Shown piece by piece: positions 24,943-36,459 of a stretch of 64,000 nt of DNA; the stretch's first letter is position 1; each line of letters begins with the position of its first letter. This DNA is from Archegozetes longisetosus. Its lineage: Eukaryota > Arthropoda > Arachnida > Sarcoptiformes > Trhypochthoniidae. Location of the stretch: the NCBI GenBank assembly GCA_018873245.2, contig JAEMBT020000001.1, positions 5,692,220 to 5,756,219 on the forward strand, in the 5' to 3' direction. The position numbers and the translations under genes are program-made. The notes below the pieces were generated by a model, which was not told the DNA's origin, made no database searches, and saw only the letters and a list, made by a program, of their open reading frames with translations.

Positions 24943-25842
24943 ATGTAGAGTAGAATTGAAAAAATTTTTTAAAAATACGATCGCTGAAAGGAGATAAACT
25001 TTTAAAGATTGATGTCTAAATAATTAAAATAAATTAAAGTTTAGACCATCATTTTAAGAATTAATTAGCAAAATCCTTATAGATAAACACTATAAAGTGC
25101 TTAGATCACTTTTGAAAAATGGATACAGAAACTATTGTTAAAGTTTTTTGTTTTGATAATGACTACGCCATGATCACTGGGGCCTGATCAAGTCCTTTAA
25201 TGATTGAATAGTTGCTAAATTGTTGGTATCTTTAGATTCAATTATCTGGAATTTGATAATTATAGCTTTTATTCAAAATATTCTGCCACGAACATTAGCG
25301 TAGTGCTACGGTTGTCAGGTCTCAAGTAAGTGTTCAGTGAAATAAATCAATCTCAAACAATACAATTTTCAAGAGTCGATTCAAATTTTATTTCGTATTT
25401 TTTAAAATTTCTTTTTAAATTATTAAAATATTATGTGGCACATTAGTTTAGCACTACTTTGGAATTAAGTTAAGTTATGTTTTATTATAATTATTAATTG
25501 AAATTAGTATGAAATTAAAGATAAAGAGTTGAATTTTTGCATAAAATGTCAAAGATAATTTTTTACATAACGTTGTCAATGTTAATGATGATTAAAGCAT
25601 TGGATTCGCATTGAAGTGCAGAATATTAATAGAGATAAAGAATTATTCAAACGAGTGTACCGTTCCTTTTCCGACCGGATTAGGGACGTCGCGGCCAACA
25701 ATGGGGGACATTTACATTATAAACACAAAATTTAATGTATTATTCAAAAGTTTATGTCAATAAAAACATAATTAAATTTTGGTTCAAAGTAGTGCTAATC
25801 AAATATGTCACACAATACTTTATTCTCAAATGATTGTACTTT
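24943..25842. other. AT-rich DNA upstream of the hAT insertion
   Basis: No supported gene. It contains a short GC-richer patch at about 25660-25710 without recognisable content. Confidence 0.4.
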
Positions 25843-26538
25843 CCTAAAACTAAGGATTGAGGTTCTGCCCGCCAGGGCTCAAAATGACTGTCGTCATGAC
25901 AACGACGGGCGCCGCGGCAAAAGTGCCTCATTTAAAAGGCTTTACTACGTGTTTATATTTTGTGTTTATGGTTTGTATTTTTTTGTAAATAATTAATAAC
26001 ATCCATTAATACCCAATCATCTTTCACCTAAATTTCACCAACGAATATAATGATTGATTTCGGAGATGTAAGTCTTATTAATTGAACTATATTTTTTATC
26101 CCCTAAACCTCAATAAAGTTTAAGCTTTTTGTATAATATTTAATGAGATGTAAAATAAATTACTTATCAATTCAAAATTTGATACAAACAAACTTTTAAT
26201 AATCAAATAGAATGCAATACAGTTGGCATTAAAAAACAGAAATTCAACATTTTATAACTTGTTGATAATGCTGTCAACTTTCTAAAAAGGTTTAACTCAG
26301 TCATTATCTAAACACTAAATGAGTTTGAGAAGTTATTTCTTGGTCATAACATTACTTAGTTAATAAATCTTATAAATAAAGACTATCTTTTTTTATTGAA
26401 AACAGCATTTTTGATACTAAAAGTGTTTTTAAACAAAAATGATGATCGATGACAATATTTTCTTTGACTTATTTCAAACTTTATTCATGAGTTTGATTTG
26501 ATCGAAGCCCAACCTTAGAGAAAAATTGCACTCAATAT

Positions 26539-27558
26539 ATGGGTTTAGAAGATAAAAAGATGCTATTATATATGAAAAATCAATGTTTTTTCTATTTTAA
26601 GAGCATTTCCTTGAGTTGGCTCACGAATGCTGATAGAGATTCGAGACTGAATTTTATAAAGAGAGTCGTCTCTACTATAAGAGACTTAGACGAAATCAAA
26701 TGTGTCGATACATTTTTAAATATCAAGAAAAGGAAAATCAAGTCGAAGGCTGCCTCCGTATCAGCAAAGGCTGCGTCAGTAACGGCCCCAAAAGCCACTG
26801 AAGCTTTAGGTCAAGAGCCAAAAAAAGAAGAGTCTGCTTCCGTACCAGCGAAAGCTGCGTCAGTAACAGCTCTTCAAACAGACCCACCAAAACAATGGTT
26901 CAAGTACTACAAAAAGCAAGACATAGTAGCGATGGACTGTGAGTTTGTCGATTATCACAATCCACTGAACCCGAAGAAATTTATTCCCAAGTTGGCGACG
27001 GTGTCTATTGTAGACTTTAAACGTAACACAATATATGAAGCGAAGGTTAAACATCAATACGGATCATTCAAAGTCGACTGGTTTACTAAAGCAATTAATG
27101 GGTTCGATAAGAATTCATTTATCAATGGTCGGGACTACAATGAAGTTATAGAAGAGGTCCATGAAATTATAAAAGACAAGCTACTGATTATGGTCAATCA
27201 CGAGTCTGACTTTAAAGCATTAGATTTAGAAGCTATCGATTATGATATTTTTGAAATCCAAGATCACTACAATGTCTGGAAAGTTAATGAAAATGGTGTA
27301 GAAGTTCCCGAACCATTAGGATTAGGTCGCATTTACTATAATTACTTCCGCACAAATCCTCAAATGAACACGCATAACTCTACAGATGACGCGAAGTATA
27401 CAATGGAAATATTCCACGAGTACATCAAAGGAAATTTGGTCGATAATAGTATGAGAAAGTCGATTGGATATGATATCGAATTATTTCCTCAACTTCCGCA
27501 AGAATTCATCCCAAAGCATATTAAAGCAATAAAAGAAAGAAAGTTACGCAAAAAATAA
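26539..27558 (+). CDS. DEDDh 3'-5' exonuclease (REXO4/ISG20-like) carried by the hAT element
   Basis: A 339-residue protein. Residues 62-110 hold a low-complexity linker with KAASVSA / KAASVTA repeats. Residues about 127-297 form an RNase-T-type exonuclease fold with Exo I D133-x-E135 (VAMDCEFV), Exo II D224 in NHESDFKAL, and Exo III H279-x4-D284 (NTHNSTDDAKYTM). All five expected acidic/His positions are present, so activity on single-stranded RNA or DNA 3' ends is expected from the family. The tail is basic (KERKLRKK), possibly nuclear. ATG 26539 is the first in a frame open from 26497; an upstream exon is possible. The gene lies wholly between the hAT ends and converges on the transposase, so it looks like cargo. 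The in vivo substrate is unknown. Confidence 0.85.
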   Translation: MGLEDKKMLLYMKNQCFFYFKSISLSWLTNADRDSRLNFIKRVVSTIRDLDEIKCVDTFLNIKKRKIKSKAASVSAKAASVTAPKATEALGQEPKKEESASVPAKAASVTALQTDPPKQWFKYYKKQDIVAMDCEFVDYHNPLNPKKFIPKLATVSIVDFKRNTIYEAKVKHQYGSFKVDWFTKAINGFDKNSFINGRDYNEVIEEVHEIIKDKLLIMVNHESDFKALDLEAIDYDIFEIQDHYNVWKVNENGVEVPEPLGLGRIYYNYFRTNPQMNTHNSTDDAKYTMEIFHEYIKGNLVDNSMRKSIGYDIELFPQLPQEFIPKHIKAIKERKLRKK

Positions 27559-27734
27559 ATGTATAGAAACTATTTATTGTATTAAAGAAGTTTTGAAATT
27601 ACAGAAAATTTTAATTCTTTTATATTGTAATAAAACATTTTCAAACATTTATTTAAATATTAAAGCATAATTTAAGGAGCTGATGCACAATAGTGATACG
27701 GTCGCTTATAATGAACTGAGTTAAACGTCAAAGT

Positions 27735-29850
27735 TTATTGAAATGAAGCATCGATTTCATAGTCTGATGAAAGCCCTAATTCTGTCTCTAATACCTCTTC
27801 TTCATTAAAGGGCGTGTCCAAATAAATAATGTTATCTATGTTGAAATCACATTCTATTTCTTGCTCTTCTGTTGATTCTTCAATGTGCTTCTTGATTTCT
27901 CTCTCCTTTTTGAGCAATTGATTGAGAGTCCATTGAATTCTCATTATTTTATCAATTTTTTCATCTGTGAGTTTGTTTCTCTCACATGTATGAACACGTT
28001 TTTGAGTTGAGAAACTTCGTTCAACTCCTGAAGATGAAGCCGGAATGGACAACAGTCTTGAGCCAATTGTTGCTAACCTAGATGTTGAGGTGAACATCTT
28101 GAGATTTTTCCAATAGCTTAAAGGGTTTTTGCCAGAAAATAAAGTAATTCCATATAAATGTTTAGAGTTTCTAAAGTCATTCACGCTGTCTGCTAATTGA
28201 GTTGTATCATTTTGACTAGTAATACATCCAATAGCAAGTGCATAATTCAGCAAACATTCATAAACTTTTTTCGCCAAGTTCTCATCTGATTCAATGATTT
28301 TTCTGTCTCTATATCTTGGATCTAAATAATAAGCCAGATAGTGATACTCATTAACAAACTTTCCTCTACATCTGTTCTCATATATTGATTGAGCTTTCCT
28401 TTGTTCGTCTTCATTCAGAATCGAACCCGACAATTGTTGAAAAGTGAAAACGTTCTCAATTTCTTTATATACAAGAATCACATCAGAAATCACTGCACTT
28501 TCTGACTCAACTGCAGCAATACCTAAAAAAAGTTAAGTCACTATTGAAGCATAAAGATGAGACCGTACACTATTCTAGTCGTCCGTTCCATCACTCACCG
28601 TCCACTACAGGCTTCAATAATTCTGAGACATAATGTAACCCATCCCAGAAGTTGTTTGATCTAACGTATTGTTCTGCATTTTTGCTCAACTCCTCATCCA
28701 GTGCCATTCTTTCCAACACAGGTCTCGCTCTTTTGAGCACAACCAACATATTTCTGATACTATACCAACGGGTTGCTGTCGGTAAACACAACGAAACCTT
28801 TGTTACTTTCCTACCCTTCAGTTTCTCGATTTCAATATATCTATCCCACGCTTCGTTGTAAAGACCTCTTTTAGTTTTAGATCCTGTTATGTCTTTGACA
28901 ATTTCTTTAGCATTATCTATGAAAGCATGAATGGTATTGATTCTGCACAGATCTTCTATGAGAAGATTAAGTACATGAGCAGCACATCTCACGCCAACAA
29001 TATGTGGATATTTTTTCTGTAGTTCTTCTTGAGCTAGTATCATAGGCGAACCATTATCTGAAACAATTGCTGCAATTTTTTTGTGTCCAATGATTGTCAT
29101 AACCTTTTCTATTTCTCTTTGAAAGAGGATATTGTCGACCGATTCGCCTCCTATTTCAATGCTCTTATAGAAGATACTCTCAGGAATGCATACCATTATA
29201 TTGAGAACTGCTAAATGGCGGATATTTTCCCAACCATCGATTGCTATCGTAACATTTTCACATTCTTTGACTATTTTATCAATTTCTTGTCGAGCTTTTT
29301 TGTCACGTGCTTCTAAGATTGAAGTTCTTAATTGATAATAAGTCGGAGGTTTGAATCCAGTTTGCATTTCCTCGAAAAACTTCAGCAAAAAGGGGTTTCT
29401 AATAAAATTGAAAGGTATACCACCGTTGATAACAGCATTTACCAACAATTCAGTTAACTGCTCGTTCTTTGTTTTGCTTATCCGGTTGATATAGCTATCG
29501 ATAGATGATGAAGACTGTATCGACATTTGCGATGAGGACCTGATTTCCTCTATTAATATGTCATTATCTGTAGGACTGTCAGTATCAAATGGTTGTGACG
29601 CTCTTTCAAGAGGTACGCACGCATCTGATTCTGTTGACTCTTTCATTGACAGTCTTCTCTTCCTTTCCATTACTATTTCTTTGAATTGTTTTCTTACAAT
29701 CCTTGGAGCTTTGGAACAATTCATGGTATGTCTCTTGCATTTTGGGGCATGTTTTATCTGATTGTGTGATTTACAATAATTGCATTTGACTCGTGTATCT
29801 TTTCCAATACCGGCAACATGTGTCCAATGCAGCCAAATAGGATCTGACAT
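27735..29850 (-). CDS. hAT transposase, intact, two exons
   Basis: Exon 1 is 29850-28599 and exon 2 is 28522-27735, with a 76-nt GTGAGT...TTTTAG intron (28598-28523). Together they give 2040 nt, i.e. 679 codons plus stop, in frame. The N-terminus is a BED zinc finger (C23, C26, H41, C45). The hAT catalytic residues are visible: D205 in TIAIDGWENI, D265 in AIVSDNGSP, the C289-x2-H292 motif in RCAAHVLNLL, and E about 585 in SSSGVERSFSTQ within the C-terminal dimerisation region (YWKNLKMF onward). Length and order are normal for the family. It would bind the element ends and catalyse cut-and-paste transposition in the nucleus. No stop or frameshift was seen, unlike every other transposase in this window. 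Confidence 0.93.
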
Positions 29851-30417
29851 TTTCGAAACTTTAAAAGAAAATTTTTAACCTTAATTAATATTAAAGACCG
29901 CATATATATCTGTGAATAATAACAATGGCTTCCGGATGTCGCTATGACTGCAAACAGTTAAAGGGCGCCTATTATTGGGTTTATAGATAAAAATAAATAT
30001 AATATTTAATTGTTAAATTTATTTTTAATGTTTTAAAAGCTTATTGTCTCATAATTATTTAAATAAATAAGCCATTTTCTAAATGGTTCATTATTTTTCG
30101 AGATATGAATGAATTATTCAAAAAGTGAGGCGTTTGGCGCCCAAATCTAAATGCCCAAATTTTAGGCGCAATTGTCGCTGTCGTTGCGACCTACGCCAGA
30201 GGGCACCGGGCAATGCTCAATCCTTACCTAAAACCTGAATTATGTGCTTTGCTATTAAATAATTTATAGAATTTTTCATTCAAATTAATAGTCATATAAA
30301 TGTTACTTTAAGCTTGATGTCTTGCGGAAATCAATGTCGAAATAATGACGAAGTTTGTGATGAATAAGAGTATTGTTTATAAAACTTGGATTAACGTATT
30401 TACTTTGTTAAAATCTA

Positions 30418-31776
30418 TTACATGTATTCAGAAACATAGAGAATTCTGCTTTTCAAGGAGTTTTTATTATATTTTATAAATGATATGATTATACAATATA
30501 CACTCCACAACTCTGAATGACTTGCTCCCAGCGCTCAGAAAGTTTGGATATACCAGTAGCATCGTTTCTTTTAGTGATATCGCGAATAGTACTTTCATAG
30601 GCACCAATTAGGTCTTGCTCACTTGTAAATCTGAAACCTTTATGTGGCTTCATTATTTTAGTAAAGATACTGTAATCAAGCGGATTAAGATCGGAGCTAT
30701 AAGGGGGATGTTTTAAGAGGGTCCATCGATGTCGGCTACAGAAGGAAGTGACATCGGCATGTCGATGTGGTGTAGCATTGTCCTGGATAATTAGTGGAGA
30801 GCGAATACGCATCTCTCTGACTGCTGGATGGAAGACTTCCTCTAAAAATTGCAAATAAACTTCGTGGTTGACTTTTTTTGCTAATATTTTGTAAGCGATT
30901 ATCCGATTTTGATGTACAGGCGCTATTATTAGCTTCCAGTCTCCCATTGTTGAGCCAACTTTGATTGGCCTAGATACAAAAATAACCTCATTTGCATATT
31001 TTTAATTTAAAAAATTAACATTATGTATTTACGGCTTTTGTCCAGGTAAGCACCAACTTTATACTGGTCTAGCATCTTCTGGGTCATAACTTCTTAACCA
31101 CAATTCATCAATAGCACTAATCCGTTCTAGCATGCCAAATGAGACTCGAAACATATAAAGGGTTTTACACAAAATTTCGATCGTTTTTCTTTATTTTCAA
31201 TAGTAAGAGCATGGGGTACCCAACGACTTGCAATTTTTCGTGTCCTTAATTCTTCCAGCATACGTGACACTGTTGATTGGCTAACACCCAATTCATATGC
31301 TAACTCGATTTCTGTCCAATCGTCCTCTTTAATTAACAGGTTTTGTAGTTGTTCCTATTTGTCATCAGCTGTTTGTGTCCTTGATGCACCTGGTCCTGGC
31401 CTACGTTCGATGTGGGTTCGTTCTCCAGCCTTGTATTGGTTGTATAATCTATATATAGTTGCTTGGGATAAACATTTAGATTTGGCGACCTTTTGTAGCA
31501 TATCATGAATTTCACCAGGTGTATCACGCAACAACACGTGAAATTTTATAAACGCTCTCTGACCTTGGTTAGCTATGCATTCACGAAGTTGGTCAGTTTT
31601 GGGTGCCAGTGATGACTTAAATATAAGTATCACTAAAAATTATGAGCAACGCTTTGATAGCCATGTTGTTGTTTAACAGCTAGTTTTAGTTAATGCATAA
31701 TATTACATATTATTAAAAACAAAATTATCTTTCCTTAATTAGATATGATATTCTCAATGTTTCTGAATACATGTAA
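30418..31776 (-). mobile_element. mariner element (1.36 kb) inserted in unit A
   Basis: TIRs TTACATGTATTCAGAAACAT and its exact complement flank the element, with TA at 30416-30417 and 31777-31778. Unit B has the empty site (AATCTAGAAATAAG at about 51025), so the insertion came after the duplication. It contains one degraded transposase gene on minus. Confidence 0.92.
30489..31633 (-). pseudogene. DD34D mariner transposase with a spliceosomal intron, broken
   Basis: Reading minus from about 31633: a paired HTH region (ATIYRLYNQYKAGE..., then GVSQSTVSRMLEELRTRK), a first-Asp block IDELWLRSYDPEDARP near 31085, then CLPGQKP at 31040. A 63-nt stretch with GTAAAT...TATCTAG ends (31032-30970) interrupts the frame and looks like an intron. 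After it come PIKVGSTMGDW, IIQDNATPH (second Asp) and SSDLNPLDYSIF (third Asp, 34 residues later). Lesions: a TAG near 31353, a frameshift near 31135 and a TAA near 31061, all in exon 1; exon 2 is open to its stop at about 30489. Mariner transposases usually lack introns. Confidence 0.85.
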
Positions 31777-32946
31777 TATAAATAAGTAATGTCTCCCCAT
31801 TTATTAAATATTCGAATTGTGATTATTAATAAAATCTGGAATAAAGTTTTTAATTTAAAATATGTTTTTGACACACATGAGATCAATAATAAAAATAATA
31901 ATCGTAATGCGTTTCATTTGAAAATTTCTCATTTTAGTCAATATTTATTATAAGGAAAGCACATGTGAATGAGAGTTCTATCCCAGGAAGCTATAATACA
32001 TATTGACATTTAATAAATATTTCAACAATATTAATACACACATAATGAATGCTTGTATCCGTCTTAGAGACTTAAGTCCATAGTTCTCATATACACGCTT
32101 CTCCTTCTCATTTATAATTTCTTGAAAATATCTGACCGAGTAGTCTAGTCGTGCAAACTTGCCATCGATATATATATATATCTTATTTATACATTCTAAG
32201 CTCAGATACTTTATTCTGTATGTTCTTTACTTTATTCATTCGTTTTAATACCAAGTGTTGGGCAAAGGTCAGAAAATGCAATAACAATAACTCAAACTTA
32301 ATATATTATTTTGTTTACGATCACTAGATTTTATTACTACAGGATTTTTATCAAACTTCATGGTAAAATTACTAAGAGATTCATTTTTATCTTTCATTTT
32401 GTAATGCCATCAAGCTAATATTTTTATTAACTGAAAGAAATCCTAGAATCATTCGATATTAGTAGGTCTAATGATCACAAAATAATTAAAATAGAAAATC
32501 TTGCGTGATTTTGATCTTTCCTTTGAACCTAAAGAAAGATGATGAACGAGGTTTTACACGAAATCTAATCATTATTCACGTAATATACCGTTTAAGCTTT
32601 ATTAATGCATAGTTTTTATTGAGTCTAAAAATGAAAATTATTCAATAATTTATGAATTAAACTATACTTTAAAAACTGCATATACATTAAAAGAAATTAA
32701 TTTTTCTAATTTATAATATAATGAAAAAAATTGTAAGCACAATTTTAAAAACGATTCAGATAAGAACAGAGTGTTAAAGCTGTCTAAAGCTTTGACTCAG
32801 TTTCAATTTTATCGTTGCATCGATGTTAAAGTTTCATATTTAGTATCCAGTTTCAGTGTTTAATACAACATTATATGTGTATTCAAAGCAGAAGTAGAGT
32901 ACAAAATAGTTAGACAGCATTCTGCAATCAAAGATAGAACTCAACG
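31777..32946. other. 5' region of receptor A
   Basis: Conserved with 51030-52386 of unit B, apart from a CT microsatellite and a local tandem duplication present only in B. No gene seen. It may hold the promoter of receptor A, but I see no specific element. Confidence 0.45.
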
Positions 32947-34231
32947 ATGAAAAGAGGAAAACGACATTCGTTCGCTATATCGACGTCGAATCGGATTATC
33001 AGTTTTGAAACTAACCACTTTTACAGAATTGGTTTATCTCTGTACAGGAATGATTCCGTCAAAAGAAAAAAAAATCTATAATCCAATATTGGCTTCTATT
33101 GTACTCTCATCATATTCTTCTCGATGTTTGATCTCAATTCTATCAATATTACCGAAAAATTCTTATTTAATAGAAACTGGTGATTGGGGTTCTATTGTAA
33201 ATGGAAGATTCCATATAAATCTAGCTATCATTACGTTTATGTTTTTGGCTTTAACGAGTCAATTACTTCATTATATCAACTATAGAAATAACCTAAAGCC
33301 AACATATCTGAAAATTTTCGAAATGATCTCAGGTCTTGTTTCAACTCAAAGCCTTGGTTTCGCAGAAGAAGAAGATATAAAACAATTGGTTAAACGAGCA
33401 AATTTTTTATTTGGACTTGCAGAATTCATGATCAAAACAGTAACAATATTTGCATTTTTTTGTATCTGCCATCGCTTTAGGCATCAACTCTACTCTAATA
33501 GAATTAATTATTTATGTTATACCGTGGAGCTTTTTCTTTGCATTTGGAAATCATTATGCGATTAATTTTCAAATCTATCAAATGATTTATTTTCAAATTA
33601 TCTGTTATTATTTAAGGCTCAAACTCGAGTTAGTTAACAAGCAAATCAAGTCAATGTTTGATAATAGACGTGGATTTAACTCTAAAAATTTGCAAACCAT
33701 TATTGAGAAATTGATTACAATTTATGCTGAGGTCAAAGAATACAACGATAATTATTGGTCTAAATATTTATTTTGTGTCGTCCTATTAATGGGAATGACT
33801 ATAAATTTTGTTTTTTACAGTGCAGTTTTCGAACAAATGGTTTTGGCCATGAGATCAATTCTTATATATTGCATATTTATTTGTTTTTTAATCATATTAT
33901 TTCTTATCAACTCTTGTGCTATAGTAACCTGTGAGGCAAATAAATCATATAAGTTATTGCATAACCTTATGGTTTTAAGTTTAGACTCAAAAATATTGAT
34001 CACTAAACTAGTAAAGGTATTTGATAGAAGCTTAAAGTTATCAATTTTTAACTTATAAATTATAATTGATTATTAATATTATTTTGTTTGAAAATCTCGC
34101 AGTTACTGTCTTTAATTGAATCAATTGGTCAGGAAAGAGTTGGATTCTATTGTTGGAAACTATTTATGTTTGATTATTTCCATTTCTATGAAGTTAGTTT
34201 CTCACAGTACAAGTTTCTCATCTCTCTCTGA
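32947..34231 (+). CDS. gustatory-receptor-like 7TM protein A, two homopolymer frameshifts
   Basis: The start is ATG 32947 (MKRGKRHSFA), shared with copy B at 52387. The frame passes SNRIISFETNHFYRIGLSLY, breaks at an A9 run (33066-33074), continues through ASIVLSSYSSRCLISILSI and several hydrophobic segments, breaks again at a T7 run (33455-33461) and continues via SAIALGINSTLIELIIYVIPW to an exon end at 34016. An 86-nt GT-AG intron (34017-34102) leads in phase to LLSLIESIGQERVGFYCWKLF...DYFHFYEVSFS and TGA at 34229-34231. About 399 codons, normal for the insect/arachnid Gr superfamily; the FYC...F..FY...S C-terminal pattern supports that. Both breaks lie in homopolymers, so base-count error is a real alternative to pseudogenisation. 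Ligand unknown. Confidence 0.7.
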
Positions 34232-34599
34232 TATTAAATTTATTTATTTGATTTTCTATAGATCGTAAGCCTAATGGCAGTCTATTTTCTAAAAACAGTT
34301 GACATGTCCTTTTGAGTCAACTCCAATTAACAATTAAGAAGACATCAAAATTGAAACTGTTCAACTTTATTATATAACCGTAATTTATTTATCGATTCAC
34401 TTTCGTGCTTTTCACTTACCTTATTGTGACCTTAGCTGAAGTCAATCAATTTATAGCTTTAGATTTGGCTTTATGTTTCATTTAAAAATTCTATCGATCG
34501 CTAACTTAAATAAAATATGTTATAATAGTATATATATATATTAATGTTTTAAATAATAAGAACGTTATAGTTAATGCCTAATAGTAAGTTTTTATTTCA

Positions 34600-35330
34600 T
34601 ATTCACATAAAGTAATAGTGGAAATGTTTCGATACAATTCTATTTTAAGAATGCTTAGAATATTGAAACAGTGTATTATTGTAACTATTAATATATCAAA
34701 CGTTGAGAATGTTCTAGTTTATACTTAGTTATTGAAGTGTTTATTTCATATTTACAATAATTTGCTTATTAAGCTGTGACTACAACGAATGCGCAAATTC
34801 ATTTTTCTTATTAAGATGTAAACGACTTAATGCACAACTTGCGACATTGATGAAAGTCATTCTCAAAGTTTAATAGAATATACAATAGAATCGGATACCA
34901 GAATTATTGTTAAGATAACAGAAAAGAAAATGTTTTAAAGGAATTAGAAACATTTTCATAAAAAACTTGTTATATAGTATAAAATAGTGACATACATTAA
35001 AGTCATTACTAGAGTCAGATTTGCCAATCGGTGCTTTGACCATAAATTTTATCATAGTCACTGATTCCATTGTATATTTGTTTTAGTGATTTGATTATTA
35101 ATAGTAATTTTCTGTCATTGAATTTTTTTTCAGATGTAGGCATAGTTATAATTTGATTGTTAAAGTACTTAAGTTTTATTTTTAAGTAACAACATATTAT
35201 ACAATAATAATCAATAGAATGAACGCATGAACCAAATGCATAATAAGCTGATAGACTATTGATTGCTATCCATAGAATCAAAGGTAAAAGGAAAGCTTTA
35301 GATAACAGTTTTATATATAGGGTCACAAGT
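34600..35330 (-). pseudogene. gustatory-receptor-like fragment, inverted
   Basis: On minus, 35326-35015 encodes LLPLILWIAINSLSAYYAFG and KIKLKYFNNQI...KSLKQIYNGISDYD, collinear with the middle of receptor A (YVIPWSFFFAFG... to VKEYNDNYW). After a frame break, the stretch 35010-34790 (YNKFFMKMFLI... TFINVASCALSRLHL) matches, on the opposite strand, the fragment at 62980-63170 of receptor C; similarity continues to about 34600 (63330 there). Stops and the missing N-terminal half make it a pseudogene. Confidence 0.65.
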
Positions 35331-35609
35331 TTGCATTTAAGACTTAGATATTTCGATTATGTTATAGTTATATTCCTTATTTGTGATCTAGTATTTTTAG
35401 GTATTTAGGTGATACCAGATTGGACATCATTTCAAACGTTTTAATATATGAGGACTTTATATGATTGTAATGAATTTAGTCCTTTGTTTACAAATTTATG
35501 GAAAATAATACCATCTATAATTATGATAACTTCTCGATTTGTGGAATAAATTTTAATTATATAAGATTCTCGACAGTACTAGTGTATCAATTGGTGCAAA
35601 ACATACACT

Positions 35610-36229
35610 CACTGCCGTAGCCAGCTTTTTTGGTCTGGGGGGGGGGCTAAATGTCTGAAAATTCTCAGTTAAGCTTTATTTAATCAAAATTTAATACAAT
35701 ACAATTTTTCTGTTACAATGATTTTTACCAAATCCAATGGCAAAATTATCTAGATTAATAGATAATGCAATTTCTCTTTCAATCAAAATAAGAGCCAAAC
35801 CGTTTAATCTGTCATTAGACATCGAAATTCTCAAATAAGTTTTAATTCTTCTTAATGTTGAAAAACTCTTCACACGAAACATTAACACATCCTATAGTTA
35901 ATGATATCTTAAAATACTTTAATAAATCCGGCATAGAGTTTGAATAATCAGTTAATTTTTCATAGACATTAAAAGTATCTTCGCATTCATAGAATAATAA
36001 TTTTTGGAGTTTCAGAATTTGACTTTAAATTTTCTAGATTCGAACAACAATGAGTAGCAAAAGGCTTCATAATTTCAAAGTTCATGAAATACTTGGATAT
36101 TGGATAGCAAGCGCTAACTCCCATTAAAATATCTGTTAATTTATTATCAAACCTTTGATTTAACTTAAACTTTGAAAAACCTTTGGGGGGGCTATAGCCC
36201 CCTAGCCCCCCCCGCTGGCTACGGCTGTG
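35610..36229 (-). mobile_element. hAT deletion derivative (ZMYM1-like type), perfect 8-bp TSD
   Basis: Ends CACTGCCGTAGCCAGC and its complement GCTGGCTACGGCTGTG, flanked by CATACACT on both sides (35602-35609 and 36230-36237). G-runs and C-runs lie just inside each end. Minus-strand remnants include KLNQRFDNKLTDILMGVSAC and a C-terminal dimerisation piece with FSTLRRIKTYLRISMSNDRL and NGLALILIEREIAL, as in hAT transposases of the ZMYM1-like group. Most of the transposase is missing. Confidence 0.85.
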
Positions 36230-36459
36230 CATACACTTAACAGACTTTATCAAAAGCGCCTTTGATATCAAGTGATAAAATCAGTGAACATTATTTGAAG
36301 TTAAGTTTGGAGTTATTTATCATACAGCTTGTTTTGTTGATACAGCATATTGATTGTTTTGTTGATTTTTGTTGAATAAACCAATATTCTTACTTAGATA
36401 AAAGTCCATTACTGTACAAATAATAATTAATTCAGTTAATTATTGGTTTTCGCAATATA

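Larger units (their letters stand above)
25851..30226. mobile_element. complete hAT transposon (4.4 kb) with an exonuclease gene inside
   Basis: The element begins TAAGGATTGAGGTTCTGCCC and ends with the complement-like GGGCAATGCTCAATCCTTA. Perfect 8-bp direct repeats CCTAAAAC flank it (25843-25850 and 30227-30234), the hAT signature. Related sub-terminal GGGCGCC and GCCTCA motifs extend the inverted ends to about 85 bp, imperfectly. Inside are two convergent genes: a DEDDh exonuclease on plus (26539-27558) and a two-exon transposase on minus (29850-27735), with about 180 bp between their stops. The exact target duplication and open frames point to a fairly recent insertion that may still be mobile. 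Confidence 0.92.
30246..34560. repeat. segmental duplication unit A, receptor block
   Basis: This block matches 50866-55300 on the same strand apart from later insertions. Anchors are TTATAGAATTTTTCATTCAA at about 30252 (B: 50875), AATAAGTAATGTCTCC at about 31781 (B: 51030), GCTATAATACATATTGACA (31990 and 51239), the receptor gene, and GTAAGCCTAATGGCAGTC (34266 and 54989). The FAR block follows in both units (39945-43400 and 55440-58760). Confidence 0.85.

Noticed and set aside
28652-29761. Plus-strand open frames of 67-69 residues
   Set aside because: Antisense shadows of the intact hAT transposase.
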